Positions 46,851-57,682 of a stretch of DNA of 64,000 nt are shown in pieces. Origin of the DNA: Batkoa obscura (lineage: Eukaryota; Entomophthoromycota; Entomophthoromycetes; Entomophthorales; Batkoaceae). The position numbers and the translations under genes were made by a program. Location: NCBI GenBank assembly GCA_030770535.1, contig JASVEC010000029.1, positions 496,001 through 560,000 of the forward strand. Reading direction: 5' to 3'. Position 1 is the stretch's first letter. Each line of letters opens with the position of its first letter. The notes beneath the pieces are model-generated. The model saw only the letters and a program-made list of their open reading frames with translations. It made no database searches and was not told the DNA's origin.

Positions 46851-48004
46851 ATGAAATCGAAATTAAAAGTCAAATTGAATTTTCAATTTAATAAATGTTA
46901 TACAACAGGAACAGCAACTAAACAGGGTTCAATAAATACTGAAACCTATTGTAATAATCTGGTGAGGTAATCAAACTTAATTTTACTAAAAAAATATATT
47001 AAAAGTTATTTAGAAATGGCGACTATGAACACTATCTAGTATCATTATTCACACCCAAGCTGGTGAGGGAAGGATATATGGCACTGAGGGCGTTTAACTT
47101 AGAAACAAGTACAATTAAAGACCAAGTATCTAATAGTAATATTGGGCAGATGCGATTTTTGTTCTGGAAAGAAACGATAGATAACATTTACAAAGTAAGC
47201 AAAAATATAAAGCAAAGTACATAGCGATTTAATTTAATATTAAGGGCAATCCGCCCCACCAACCAGTTGCTTTAGAATTATTTAAAGCCATCCAGTCATC
47301 GCCTTTATCCGCTACTTTTTTCAAAAAAGTGATAAATGAAAAAGTATTTTAACTATACATATAACATTATCATTTTTAGTTAATTTCAATTACAGGCCAA
47401 CCAATTTAATTCTGAACACTTCAATTCTATCGAAGATTTAGATGCCTATGGAGAAAATACAGCCAGCAGTTTACTCTACTTGCATGCAGAGCTCTTGGGT
47501 ATCAGAGATGGCAAGCTCGATCATATACTCAGTCACTTAGGCAAAGCAATCGCAATCACCAACTTAATACGGTCATTACCATATTACTTGAACAACAAAG
47601 AAATGATCATCCCATCACAAACGTTGGCTTTGAATATGGTTTCTCAACAGCAGATGTATCAAGCTTTTGAGAATAAAAAGATGACAGAAAGTATGAAAAA
47701 TTGTATCTTTGAAGTAGCTACCCGAGCTAATGACCATCTAATTACAGCAAATTCGATGATGAAAGATTATCAAGACAAACAACATTTAAAATGGGGGTTC
47801 CCGGCAGTGTTATCAGGAGTAAGTTATTATTTGAACTAATTTTTTATAGTTTATTTATGGCTTTTTTAGGTACCAACAGTTTATCTGTTGAAAAAAATGG
47901 AAGGGCTCGATTTCGATATTTTTGATCCTAGGTTTGCTCAAAGAGATTGGAGGCTGCCGTATTACCTTTGGAAACATAATCGTGGGATGACATTAGAAGT
48001 TTGA
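46851..48004 (+). CDS. NDUFAF6: NDUFAF6-like complex I assembly factor
   Basis: Five exons (46851-46966, 47014-47194, 47245-47343, 47396-47818, 47870-48004) give 317 residues, near the 333 of human NDUFAF6. The N-terminus is basic with few acids (MKSKLKVKLNFQFNKCY), fitting a mitochondrial presequence. The squalene/phytoene-synthase-like fold follows: LVSLFTPKLVREGYMALRAF, IGQMRFLFWKETIDNIYKGN, then ASSLLYLHAELLGI, HLGKAIAITNLIRSLPYYL and a C-terminal LLKKMEGLDFDIFDPRFAQ. The aspartate-rich motifs of true prenyl synthases are altered, as in this family. It supports ND1 biogenesis in complex I; retention implies that the organism has complex I, unlike budding yeast. Confidence 0.9.
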
Positions 48005-48588
48005 GTGATATAAAATAGAGCACTAAATAAAAGACTAGAACTCAATTTGTATTTTTTTATTTTTAGATTGAGTTGTGTTATATTCGTCTGTGTACTTTGT
48101 GATTTAGATTTTTTGGTGATTTAATTAACAGAATATTAGAACCTATAAAGAAACCCAGAAGCTGAGATAGCTGATCTCATAAAGGGTCTTGGGTTAGAAT
48201 ATTAACTAATTTCATTTAGATTGAGGCTAAATATGAAATTTTACAAAAATATATTGAGCTTGAAATTTTTTCTAACAAATAAATAAGGCACTCATGTGGG
48301 AGGTAGTTAGATTTATAAAACCTTAATGATAGAGAAATAACAAAAGTCTGGTGATTATTGAAGAAATTCATTATAACAAATATATATGATAAATTGCTGT
48401 TTTAATTCCGCCTACAAATGATAGATAAATAACAAAATAAAAATAAGTTTCTAAATGTATTTTGTATGTTAGATAGAGAGGAATATTTGTAGAAGTAAAG
48501 AAAAAACTATTTAAAATCTTTTTAATATAGCAAGGATAAAAATCCACAGAAACTCAGTGATAAAATAATATTTATTTGAACATAAGAA

Positions 48589-48687
48589 GGGGATGTATTT
48601 TTGTGTTTAAGAATTTTACTAACAATTTTTCCGCTCAAATAGTGCTCAAAACATGGAAAGTGATGAAATCAAAAAACACCCCCATAT
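48589..48687 (-). mobile_element. MITE-A copy
   Basis: GGGGATGTATTTTTGTGTTT to AACACCCCCATAT, with GCTCAAATAGTGCTCAAAACA in the centre (reverse orientation). Flanks (AGAA and ATAT) do not form a duplication. Confidence 0.82.
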
Positions 48688-48789
48688 GTATTAATTTAAA
48701 CCCAAGATTCAACTTTTTTCCAGTATTGATTTATTATTAAAAATGTAGATTAAGTTTAAATGTTATAATTGCCAATGTTTTTTAATTTA

Positions 48790-48829
48790 AAATAAAAATA
48801 AAAATAAAAATAAAAATAAAAATAAAAAA
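48790..48829. repeat. (AAAAT)n microsatellite
   Basis: About seven perfect AAAAT/AAATA units in a row. Confidence 0.9.
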
Positions 48830-49880
48830 TGTCTTTAATACATTATTAAACACTAATTTTTTTAATTTAATGTTGGATAAAAAAGGAACAGCAGTGAAAC
48901 AAAAAAGACATTCTTATATCAATTTGTAAATTAAATTCTAATTAAGCTGGATGATTTTATCTTTAGCTTTAACCAAATATTTTAATAAAGTACTAGAATT
49001 CATAAGAGTTTTATTAACAAAATAAGCTAATTGATGAATTTCTGAAACGAGGACAACGGTCATAGGATAAACTTTTCTCCATTTTTATTTAGCTAACTGG
49101 GATTTTTTATCTGAGTTTCAATGTACAGATATTATAATAAACAATTTTATATGTAATGTATATCCACTTAAATTTTATTAATAATTATATTCAATAATAA
49201 TATTAAGACTAAAATAATTAAAAGAGAGGGAAGAAATCAAGAATATCTAATATAAACAAAAAGATATAAATATTTTTTTTGTACAAACTACTATTTTAAA
49301 AACAATAATAAACCATGGCTTATGATTTATTAAATAGGTTTTCATATACTGGTAGTTTTCATGTGAGTAGAAAGGATTTTAAATATACAACTGCAACTGC
49401 TAAAAAAATCAATATTGAAATAAGCATTATTTTTAGATATAAAGAATACTTGCTGCTGCAACTAGTAACTCAATACTCTTTATGCGCATGAAAAACTACC
49501 ACCATATAGAAAACAACCCAATAATAGCATTTATTTGTATAATTTGTATTAGTTGTATACTTTAATTAATCAGCGGTAACTTTATTCACAGGATTAAGGC
49601 CTAAATCAAATCTTACAAAATTTTATCCTGGTAAAATAATGAAGCTATTAGACTATTTCTAAATATAGAAACTATTTAAAACTTTCAACCTCAACTAGCA
49701 TTATTAATATTCAATTAAAAGTCTATAATGGATACTATACAATGTATTATAATGATAAAAAAAACTACCCCCAATTCTCGGAACTACTATTTTGCAGTAA
49801 CAAACCCACTTGTTTTAAATTCAAATGATTGAAAGAAGATACAATGAATCTATTTATAATCTATCATCGTTTTAAAAAGG

Positions 49881-49888
49881 TATATAAA
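49881..49888 (+). promoter_or_regulatory. TATA box of cluster gene 1
   Basis: TATATAAA preceded by AAAAAGG, 68-75 bases before the ATG at 49956; CT-rich sequence follows. Confidence 0.5.
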
Positions 49889-49955
49889 CTCCTCTAATTT
49901 CACTAACTAAAAGTATCAAAAAAAACCAAATACTCCTTAATAACATATAACTAAT

Positions 49956-52295
49956 ATGCCTAATAACTCTAATATCTACGTAAGCTTGGCCTTCTTAGCT
50001 GTATTCTCCAGTGTATGCCAAAGCGAAAAGGTTCTGGGAGCCAATGTTGATTGCTTGTATAAGCATAACGGCGCCTGCCAACCTTGTCCGGAACAATACT
50101 ACTGGGAGAATGCCTGCCATGAAACTACAAATCAAGACCAGGAGTTAGTTTCTGAGTTAAGGGCAAATGATACTAACAGTATTGGTTTAGAGCAATTAGG
50201 TTCTAATCTATCTTCAATGGTGGCTAGCTATTCTGAGAGTGAACCTATTTACCGTAGAACATATGGGAAAGAAGAAGAATATAATAATGACAAAAAGAAG
50301 AAAGAAGAAAAATATAATAATGATAAGAAAAATAAAGAAGAAGGGAAATACAATAAAGATCCTAAGAAGAAAGAAGACCCTAAATACAACAATGCTGATG
50401 GCAATAAAAAAGATAAAAATGGCATCCCTATCAATTTGGACTTTGATTTAAATTTGTTTGGTCATAAATTAATTGACAGTGATTTAAATTTGAACTTATT
50501 TGGCAAAAATGGGCTTATTGACGTTAAAGGTGGGGTTGACCTTTTTGATAAAAAAGTTGATACCGATTTTCAAGCTAGTTTATTAGGCAAAAAAGGTGTG
50601 TTAGACACTTCAATTGATGCTAAGGTTGGTGATAAGAAAAAACTTATCGACCTTGGTATTGACGCTAGCATTCTCAGTAATAAAGGTTTGGTCAACGCAA
50701 AGGTACAAGCTTCTATTGGTGATATTGCCAAAGTTGTTGCTCAATTGGATGTTTTCGGTAAAGACGGTTTAGTGAACTCAAAGCTTAAAGTATGTATCGG
50801 AGACATTGCTGATTTATCAGCTCAAATTAATATCTTAAACAAGAACGGTCTTATAGATGCTAACTTAAAAGCATACGTTGATAAAATTGCTAAGATTTCT
50901 GCTGAAGCTAAACTTTTGGGCAATGACGGTGTTGCTAGCTTAAAATTAATGGCATCAATTAAAGATATCTGTTCCTTAATCCTTGAATCAAAAGTATTAA
51001 GTGGTAATGGGTTAGCTGAAGCCAAGTTGAAGGCTTCTATTGAAAAACTTGCCAAGCTTGATATTGATGCAAGTGTTTTAGGCAAGAATGGTGTGGTAGA
51101 TGTTAAAGTTAAAGCCTCAATTAATGGGATGGCCGACCTCATTATCAAGGCTAATATTCTTAGTGATAAAGGTTTAGCTACTGGTGACTTAAAAGCCTCT
51201 ATTGGTGAAATAGTTAAAATAGCATCTCAAATTAATGTTATGGGAAGCAATGGACTAATTGATCTTAAATTAAAAGCATGTGTTGATGGAATTGCCGATA
51301 TCAATGCAAAACTCAATGCTTTAGGACCAAATGGATTAGTTGATGTCAAATTGAGAGCCTCCATTGCTGAAATTGCTAAGCTTATGGTTGACACTAATAT
51401 CCTCGGTGCCAATGGTTTAGTCGATGCTAAAGTCAAGGCTTCAATTGAGAATATTGTCAAAGTAGCTGGTGAATTGAACATCTTAGGCAAGAATGGTGTG
51501 GTAGATGCTAAAGTTAAGGCTTCTATTGATGGAATGGCTGATCTTATCATTAAAGCAAATATCTTAAGTGATAAAGGATTAGCCAGTGCCGACCTAAAAG
51601 CCTCTATTGGTGAAATAGCTAAATTGGCTACCCAAATTAACATCATGGGAAGCAATGGACTAGTTGATCTTAAATTAAAAGCATGTGTTGATGGAATTGC
51701 CGATATCAATGCAAAACTCAATGCTTTAGGACCAAATGGATTAGTTGATGTCAAATTGAGAGCCTCCATTGCTGAAATTGCTAAGCTTATGGTTGACACT
51801 AATATCCTCGGTGCCAGTGGTTTAGTCGATGCTAAAGTCAAGGCTTCAATTGAGAATATTGTCAAAGTAGCTGGTGAATTGAACATCTTAGGCAAGAATG
51901 GTGTGGTAGATGCTAAAGTTAAGGCTTCTGTTGGTGGAATAGCTAATGTTATTGTTAAAGCAAATATCTTAAGCAAGCAAGGATTAGCCAGTGCTGACTT
52001 AAAAGCCTCTATTGGTGAAATAGCTAAATTGGCTACCCAAATCAATGTCATGGGAAGTAATGGTGTTATTGACCTCAGGTTAAAAGCATGTGTTGATGGA
52101 ATTGCTGCTATCTATACAAAAGTAAATGCTTTAGGATCAAATGGATTAGTTGATGTCAAATTGAGAGCTTCAATTGCTGAAATTGCTAAACTCATGGTCG
52201 ATACCAATATCCTTGGTGTTGATGGTTTAGTTGATGCTCAAGTAAAAGCTTCGATTATGAGCATTGTAAGCACGCATTATGGGTACAAATATTAA
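49956..52295 (+). CDS. Cluster gene 1: large secreted protein of 27-residue repeats
   Basis: Single exon, 779 residues, no recognised family. Residues 1-23 are a signal peptide (IYVSLAFLAVFSSVCQSE). A short cysteine-bearing segment follows (DCLYKHNGACQPCPEQYYW, four cysteines up to ACHE), then a charged linker of KKKEEKYNND-type repeats (about 105-150). From about residue 155 to the end there are roughly 22 units of 27 residues. Each has a turn of type [IVL]-L-G-x-N-G-[LV]-[VI]-D and an alternating strand (D-x-K-V-K-A-S-I) before the next hydrophobic segment. Alternation suggests a beta-solenoid or beta-roll; that is inference. Three 135-residue superrepeats form the C-terminal half. The last unit breaks off into STHYGYKY, without the LKK-LGGG tail of its relatives. 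No GPI or membrane anchor is visible, so it is probably an extracellular or cell-surface structural protein. Confidence 0.8.
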   Translation: MPNNSNIYVSLAFLAVFSSVCQSEKVLGANVDCLYKHNGACQPCPEQYYWENACHETTNQDQELVSELRANDTNSIGLEQLGSNLSSMVASYSESEPIYRRTYGKEEEYNNDKKKKEEKYNNDKKNKEEGKYNKDPKKKEDPKYNNADGNKKDKNGIPINLDFDLNLFGHKLIDSDLNLNLFGKNGLIDVKGGVDLFDKKVDTDFQASLLGKKGVLDTSIDAKVGDKKKLIDLGIDASILSNKGLVNAKVQASIGDIAKVVAQLDVFGKDGLVNSKLKVCIGDIADLSAQINILNKNGLIDANLKAYVDKIAKISAEAKLLGNDGVASLKLMASIKDICSLILESKVLSGNGLAEAKLKASIEKLAKLDIDASVLGKNGVVDVKVKASINGMADLIIKANILSDKGLATGDLKASIGEIVKIASQINVMGSNGLIDLKLKACVDGIADINAKLNALGPNGLVDVKLRASIAEIAKLMVDTNILGANGLVDAKVKASIENIVKVAGELNILGKNGVVDAKVKASIDGMADLIIKANILSDKGLASADLKASIGEIAKLATQINIMGSNGLVDLKLKACVDGIADINAKLNALGPNGLVDVKLRASIAEIAKLMVDTNILGASGLVDAKVKASIENIVKVAGELNILGKNGVVDAKVKASVGGIANVIVKANILSKQGLASADLKASIGEIAKLATQINVMGSNGVIDLRLKACVDGIAAIYTKVNALGSNGLVDVKLRASIAEIAKLMVDTNILGVDGLVDAQVKASIMSIVSTHYGYKY
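51241..52295 (+). repeat. 405-bp higher-order repeat in cluster gene 1
   Basis: ATGGGAAGCAATGGACTA at 51241, its near copy at 51646 and ATGGGAAGTAATGGTGTT at 52051 are exactly 405 bases apart (15 x 27 bases, five protein units). The first two copies are almost identical over about 270 bases including silent sites, so the duplication is recent or homogenised by gene conversion. Confidence 0.88.
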
Positions 52296-52487
52296 GGTTT
52301 CGCAATAAAATTAATTAATCAATATTTAAATTTACTAGCATCTTTGTATTTATTAATGTTTTATTTATTTATTATTAATAATGATTCAATTAAAAGTTTA
52401 ATAAATTTTAAAAGCTATATTTTTTTAGAATACTTTATTTCATTATGTTTGATATTTAATAACGAATAAACGAATAAACAAAAATGA

Positions 52488-53471
52488 TTATTTATTACTC
52501 TTTAAAATATTTGCTTTTGCTAAATCTACTTTAGCTAATTGCCCATCCTTAAGCACTTTAGCACCCAAATCACCATCAACGATATTACCATCTGGCCCAA
52601 CTTTAGCTTTAACGTTAACATCAGTCAATCCATTTTTATCTAGTACGTTAGCATGTACATTAGCATCTGCCAAATCCATTACTTTAGCTTTAACATCGAC
52701 ATCAGCCAATCCTTTTTGACCCAAAACATTAGCCTTAACGTCTGCATCAGCCACTCCTTTAACATCCGCTTTGATTCTAGCATCAGCCACTCCCTTATCA
52801 CTCAATACATTAGCTTTAACTTGTGCATTAACAAGTTCTTGAACTTTAGCTTTAACATCAGCATCAACTAATCCTTTGTTAGTTAACACACTAGCTAACA
52901 CATCCGCTTCAATAAATTTATCTAACACATCCGCTTTTACTCGACCATCTAATAACCCTTTTTTGCTGAGCAAGTTTAAAACTACATCAAGGTTTAATAA
53001 ATCAATATCACTAACTTTAGCATGGGCACCAATGTCAATAGGTAAACCACCAATGGGTGGCAACCTGCCCGTTGGTGGGAATTTACTGAGATTTGTTTGC
53101 TGCTTTTCCTGTTGTCCAATTTTTTGAATTTTTTGAATTTGTTGAATTTTTTGAATTTTTTGAATTTGTTGAATTTTTTGAATTTGCTGGATTTGTTGTT
53201 GAGTCAACATTTGCTGCTGCTGTTGATTTTGATATTGCTGTTGAAATTGTTGGTTTTGTTGATGCTTTAAAGATTCACCGATTTGTTCAATAACATTACC
53301 CAAATCTTGAACATTATTAATTTGTATATTATTATTAGCTTCTTTCATATGACGTCCATCATTACAATTACTATAAGGTTTACATGGCTGATAAGAATTA
53401 ATGCTCATAGGCTGAGAAGTGATACCAGTAAGTAAACTTGATAAAACATTAATTAGGATAAAATTTTTCAT
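52488..53471 (-). CDS. Cluster gene 2: secreted Q-rich protein with 27-residue repeats
   Basis: Single exon, 327 residues, unrecognised. Signal peptide MKNFILINVLSSLLTGITSQ. Two cysteines (PCKPYSNCND) follow, then a glutamine-rich linker with IQQIQKIQKIQ runs. The conserved hinge GGLPIDIGAHAKVSDIDLLN begins the repeat domain. About five 27-residue units follow (VLSDKGVADARIKADVKGVA and similar), and a C-terminal unit ends DLAKANILKSNK. It faces cluster gene 1 tail to tail with 192 bases between. The TATA module lies at 53567-53583. The function is unknown; the structure implies a secreted fibrous or coat protein. Confidence 0.78.
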   Translation of the reverse strand: MKNFILINVLSSLLTGITSQPMSINSYQPCKPYSNCNDGRHMKEANNNIQINNVQDLGNVIEQIGESLKHQQNQQFQQQYQNQQQQQMLTQQQIQQIQKIQQIQKIQKIQQIQKIQKIGQQEKQQTNLSKFPPTGRLPPIGGLPIDIGAHAKVSDIDLLNLDVVLNLLSKKGLLDGRVKADVLDKFIEADVLASVLTNKGLVDADVKAKVQELVNAQVKANVLSDKGVADARIKADVKGVADADVKANVLGQKGLADVDVKAKVMDLADANVHANVLDKNGLTDVNVKAKVGPDGNIVDGDLGAKVLKDGQLAKVDLAKANILKSNK

Positions 53472-53566
53472 TTCTTTTCAATATTAGATAAGGTATAGAG
53501 CTATGGGTTATTATTTAAGATATAAAAGTTAGTTTTTTTATTTTTTCATTGTAGCTTAAAATTAGC

Positions 53567-53583
53567 TTTTTATACTATTTTTT
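53567..53583 (-). promoter_or_regulatory. Shared TATA module, cluster gene 2
   Basis: On the minus strand AAAAAATAGTATAAAAA, 96 bases before the ATG. The same string with minor changes stands before cluster genes 3, 4 and 6. Confidence 0.7.
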
Positions 53584-53766
53584 AATCCTTATTAAGTATA
53601 TTGTTGTAGCGCTTAATGATTATTAAACCCTAGTAATCCACTTTTTTACTCTTTTGAGCCTCTCTTTAGTTTTCTTACCATCGTATATAGAACTTTTATT
53701 ATAAACTTATAATACTCACTTAATAATTATCAATATTATAATTACTTAGATAATCAAGATACAAAT

Positions 53767-53862
53767 GGGGATGTATTTTTTTGTTTAAGAATTTTACTAG
53801 CAATCTTTCCGCTCAAATAGCACTTAAAATGGAAAAAGTGATGAAACTAAAAAAACATCCCC
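53767..53862 (-). mobile_element. MITE-A copy with AAAT target duplication
   Basis: Begins GGGGATGTATTTTTTTG and ends AAAACATCCCC. AAAT directly precedes and follows it. Because AAAT is not self-complementary, this copy shows that the flanking four bases are a target duplication and not part of the inverted repeat. Confidence 0.88.
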
Positions 53863-54722
53863 AAATATTGATTAAAAAATCAATTAAAACCACAAATCAA
53901 CCACTAAAAAAATCAAAACTTTAATTGTTTTAGAATTGTTAAACTAGGATTTAATCCAAGACTTTCAAGTTGCTATATTTTTGTATTAAATTTTTATAAG
54001 AAATTAAACTTTATTATGCTAATAGATAGTTATTTTAAAATTTGAACTATTCACAATAATTAAATGAATTAAATAACACTTAAATCCTCTTACATTGATT
54101 ACCAACTGGTTAGCCATTTACGAAATCATCAATATCCTCTAGAAAATATTGTTAATCGTACAATTGTTTATAGTGTTTACAATATTTACTATAAAGTAAC
54201 AGTCAGAAACTTGAATAACGGCACTAACAAGACAACTTAGCTATAACCCGATTCTTTTTCTTTATATAATAATTAGTTGAGCTCAAAGATTTTCTTTTAA
54301 ACTTGACTTTAATTTATTTAATTTTATCAGCATAAATATTGGCCATAATTTTCAAGTCTAGAACCAAACGCTATAAATTTAGTTACCAACTAAATTAAAT
54401 TAAGAATTATTAATCTATTTTATCATTATTGAAGAAGGAAACAAGATATATTTGTTTATTTTTAAATACATAATCCTTTATTAACATAAAAGTCTATACT
54501 AATGATAAATCTAAAATTATATTTTATTATAAATTCACCGTATTAATCATTATATTAGTTACCAAGCCATATTTTAATTCATTTGAAAATTAATAATAAT
54601 ACTACTGCTAATTTATATTAAGTGTAAAGTTGGGCATCTTCATTTTTGTATTTACTACATGCAAAAATAAAAAAGCATCATGATTAAATAGTAAATAAAA
54701 AATTGTAAATGCCCAATTATAC

Positions 54723-54829
54723 ATATGGGGGTGTTTTTTTTGCCTTCATCACTTTTTCCATCTTTTAAGTACTATTTGAGTGGAAAGATTGTTAGTAAAA
54801 TTGTTAAATACAAAAATACATCCCCGTAT
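54723..54829 (+). mobile_element. MITE-A copy, complete
   Basis: ATATGGGGGTGTTTTTTTTG to ATACATCCCCGTAT with core AAGTACTATTTGAGTGGAAAG (core C changed). Flanks ATAT and GTAT differ by one transition. Confidence 0.85.
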
Positions 54830-55944
54830 AATAAAATTGTGATGATAAATTGTCATTAAAGAGAGCGGGATAGCTTTCAATTGCTTATTTTTAAAAATAG
54901 TTTGTAGAATAAATATCATATCGGTAATATTAGAATCTATTTATACGCCGTTATTATAGTCTGAAAACTACGGAAGCTTTCTTTTTATATAATAGAAAGT
55001 AGAAGAGTTTTTTTCAATATTAACTAGATTTTCATAATTTTATCTTACATGAAATAAACAAAATAAAGGAACGAAAAGAAACTTCCTAAATGTATATAAT
55101 CTTTTATTGTAGAATTGAAACTCCTCACAGAAATTTTATTTTAAATATAAAAGTGCAATATAATAGCTTTGAAAGTTTTATAATTCAAATAAACCAATTT
55201 GTACTATGCTTTTATAGTTTTTTTTAACCAAGACTTTCTAAAGCAGTGTTTATAACAAAATACATTACATAGCAAGAAAAAAATAAAATAAAAAAATTAA
55301 TCTATATAAAAACCTATGTGTTTCCAGATATGTAAGTAAAAGAAATAAAATCTTTTTTGATAAGGATTTATACTTTTTGTAAATTGATTGAATTTAAGGA
55401 AAAAATGAAAACTTTTTAATCAAAATGTCCTCAGATTCAAAGATACAAAGTCAAGTTAAAGTGGAACCAGGTTTTGAATAAAAGTAAACATACAATGTTG
55501 ATAAAAAATAATCTATAAAACTAAATACTAAGTAAAGGAAGTTAAAAGGCTGAATTACAGGGAAAAAGCGACAATGTAAAGGCAATATTATTATTTTAAG
55601 ATGCATCCGATATGCTAAATAAAGTATCAAGAATTTTTTATTCTTATGGAGTTTTGAATTATTTTACAATGTGCTATTAATACCTATGAAGACTAAGTAA
55701 GCTCAAATGTTTTTGGTCAAATTTTTGTATTTTTATAGAACTGTAGTATAAAAAGTGAATTTTTAAAAGGTTGATGAAATATGTTTAATCAGTATCATAA
55801 TTTTTAGTAAACTTATTCTATTTTCATCTTTAATTATTTTCAATACATCAATGCACCAATACTAAAGTTGACAAAAACAAAGCAATTGTAACCATGAAAT
55901 TCAAAAAATATAAAGCTATTTATTTATTATAAAACTCTTAATCC

Positions 55945-57126
55945 TTAATACCCCTTTCCACCCAACAAGTTCAATTTTTTCAAATTGATCTGGGCCAATT
56001 TCCCATTATTCAATACTTTAGCCAACAAATTGACATCCGCTACTTTATTCTCACCATCCCCTACTTCTGCTTTAACCTTAGCATCGGCTACCCCCTCTTT
56101 ATTCAATACATTAGCGCCTACATTTGCCTTAGCAATATCAGCTACATTAGCTTTAACGTCTGCATTAGCCATGCCATTTTCACCTAACACATTCGCCTTA
56201 ACATCAGCTTTAGCAATATCAGCAACATTAGCTTTAGCTTTAACATCTGCTACGCCGTTTTCACCCAATACGTTAGCTTTAACATCTGCTTTAGCAATAT
56301 CGGCTATGTTTGCTTTAACTTTGGCATCAGCTACTCCTTTTTCACCTAACACATTAGCATTTACTTGAGCATTTACAAGCTCATCTACTTTAGCTTTAAC
56401 ATTGGCATTAATAAGTCCTTTTTTGGAGAGGACATCGGCAAGGATATCAGCTTTCACTAAATCATTAAGGACATTGGCTTTTACATTTAAGTTGGCGAGG
56501 CCTTTGTCTTTGTTCAAAAGATCGAGGAGAACTTTGATACGGAGTAAATCAATATTACCAATCTTGACATTGGCACCTATATCGATGGGTAAACCACCAT
56601 GCTCAGGTTGGTAGTTTTTGGGTTGGCTACCATGAGGCTCATTACGTTGCGGTTGGTTGGTTTGCGGTTGATTTCCTTGAGGTTGAGTGTCTTGTGATTG
56701 GTTATCGTGAGGTTTATAACTTTGGGATTGGTTACCCTGAGGTTGATTTCCTTGAGGCTGGTTGATTTGTGGTTGGTTACCTTTTGGTAAATTATCTTGA
56801 GATTTGATTTCTTTAGGCTTATTTTCTTCCGGTTTACTTTCTTGGGGTTTACTTTCCTCAGGCTTTTTCTCTTGAGGTTTATTTTCTTCGGGTTTATCTT
56901 GAGGTTTTATTTCTTCCGGTTTTCTATCTAAATATTCTGGTTGGTAAGCATTATAGACATAACTTGATCTTGAAATTGGCTGATTTTCATTAGATGCAAT
57001 GTTTAATAAGTTGGATTCTACTGAATCTGAGTTTGCGATTTCATTACTACTAGTAGTTTCGTGGGAGGTTATATTGGCTATAAAGGATAATAATACTAAA
57101 GTTATATAAATATTCTTCATTTTCAA
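55945..57126 (-). CDS. Cluster gene 3: secreted K/E/P/Q-linker protein with 27-residue repeats
   Basis: Single exon, 393 residues, unrecognised. Signal peptide MKNIYITLVLLSFIANITSH. The linker starts with PEEIKPQDKPEENKPQEK-type repeats and changes to NQPQGNQPQ-type repeats. The hinge reads GGLPIDIGANVKIGNIDLLR, then a LLDLLNKDKGLANLNVKANVL segment, then about six 27-residue units (ANVLGENGVADVKAKANVA and relatives), ending INLKKLNLLGGKGY. Cysteine is absent. It is closest to cluster genes 4 and 6 in signal peptide, hinge and tail. Nothing in the sequence shows an enzyme; a secreted coat, matrix or adhesive role is inferred. Confidence 0.8.
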   Translation of the reverse strand: MKMKNIYITLVLLSFIANITSHETTSSNEIANSDSVESNLLNIASNENQPISRSSYVYNAYQPEYLDRKPEEIKPQDKPEENKPQEKKPEESKPQESKPEENKPKEIKSQDNLPKGNQPQINQPQGNQPQGNQSQSYKPHDNQSQDTQPQGNQPQTNQPQRNEPHGSQPKNYQPEHGGLPIDIGANVKIGNIDLLRIKVLLDLLNKDKGLANLNVKANVLNDLVKADILADVLSKKGLINANVKAKVDELVNAQVNANVLGEKGVADAKVKANIADIAKADVKANVLGENGVADVKAKANVADIAKADVKANVLGENGMANADVKANVADIAKANVGANVLNKEGVADAKVKAEVGDGENKVADVNLLAKVLNNGKLAQINLKKLNLLGGKGY

Positions 57127-57232
57127 AGTAAATAGCTTATTAGTTAGTTATAAATTATTAGTTGGTAAATAGTGTTGTTAGATTTCAAATAAAATAATAG
57201 GTTAAGTAAGAAAAGTATTAAATATTATATAT

Positions 57233-57249
57233 ATTTATACTATTTTTTT
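57233..57249 (-). promoter_or_regulatory. Shared TATA module, cluster gene 3
   Basis: Minus strand AAAAAAATAGTATAAAT, 107 bases before the ATG. Confidence 0.7.
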
Positions 57250-57299
57250 GAAAGTTTTATTTAATTTTTATTTTTCTTAATTTAATTTTAATGAATTTA

Positions 57300-57420
57300 A
57301 AAGGTTCATTTTAATAAAAATTTAATTATGTGGTTTAGTTTCCAATTTAAATTTACATTAATTTTACACAATAAAATTATATACCAAATTTAGAAAACTA
57401 GCATACATTACCAAAGTAAA
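57300..57420 (-). repeat. Duplicated upstream region, cluster gene 3
   Basis: Aligns with 59258-59375 in the same order: AAAGGTTC, ATGTGGTTT, the ATTAATTTTA and AAAATTATAT blocks, CAAATTTAGAAA, CTAGCATA. The same AAAGGTTC block also stands before cluster gene 6 (63557). This shows that gene and upstream sequence were duplicated together. Confidence 0.65.
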
Positions 57421-57682
57421 ATGAAACAAAATAAACCTATTTTTTAAGCTAATTTTATATACTTTATCAAAATCATAGTAAAACAATTAACTTTTGATTA
57501 AAATAATAAAAGACCTGCCTTTCGATTAAATACTATAACTTTCGGTATAGCATTTTGTATTTTTCAGCTTTAATTATTTTTACAAACATAAAAATATTAA
57601 TAAAAAAATATTAAAAATAACTGCCAAATTTAAATTAAATTAAGTTAAATTAAATTATTTATTCAATAGAAACCCGCAATTA

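Larger units (their letters stand above)
48005..49955. other. Boundary between housekeeping genes and the repeat-protein cluster
   Basis: Nearly 2 kb without a gene. Holds a MITE copy (48589-48687), an (AAAAT) microsatellite (48790-48829) and, at its end, the promoter of the first cluster gene. Strings such as ACAACTGCAACTGC near 49390 and CTGCTGCAACTAG near 49453 hint at a weak inverted repeat. Confidence 0.6.
53472..55944. other. Intergenic with two MITEs
   Basis: 2.5 kb between cluster genes 2 and 3. MITE copies at 53767-53862 and 54723-54829 in opposite orientation. No gene seen. Confidence 0.65.
57127..57682. other. Intergenic between cluster genes 4 and 3
   Basis: Holds the promoter of cluster gene 3 and the 3' flank of cluster gene 4; nothing else seen. 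Confidence 0.6.

Noticed and set aside
48790-48829. CRISPR-like or telomere-like tandem array
   Set aside because: A simple AAAAT microsatellite without spacers; the window shows no telomeric TTAGGG-type repeat.
49380-49470. Possible further foldback with CAACTGC/GCTGCTGCAAC strings
   Set aside because: The arms align over fewer than 12 bases with gaps, too weak in AT-rich DNA to call.
50822-52051. Minus-strand open frames inside cluster gene 1
   Set aside because: Same repeat artefact; composition (Ala/Leu/Ser/Thr) is the complement of the sense repeat.
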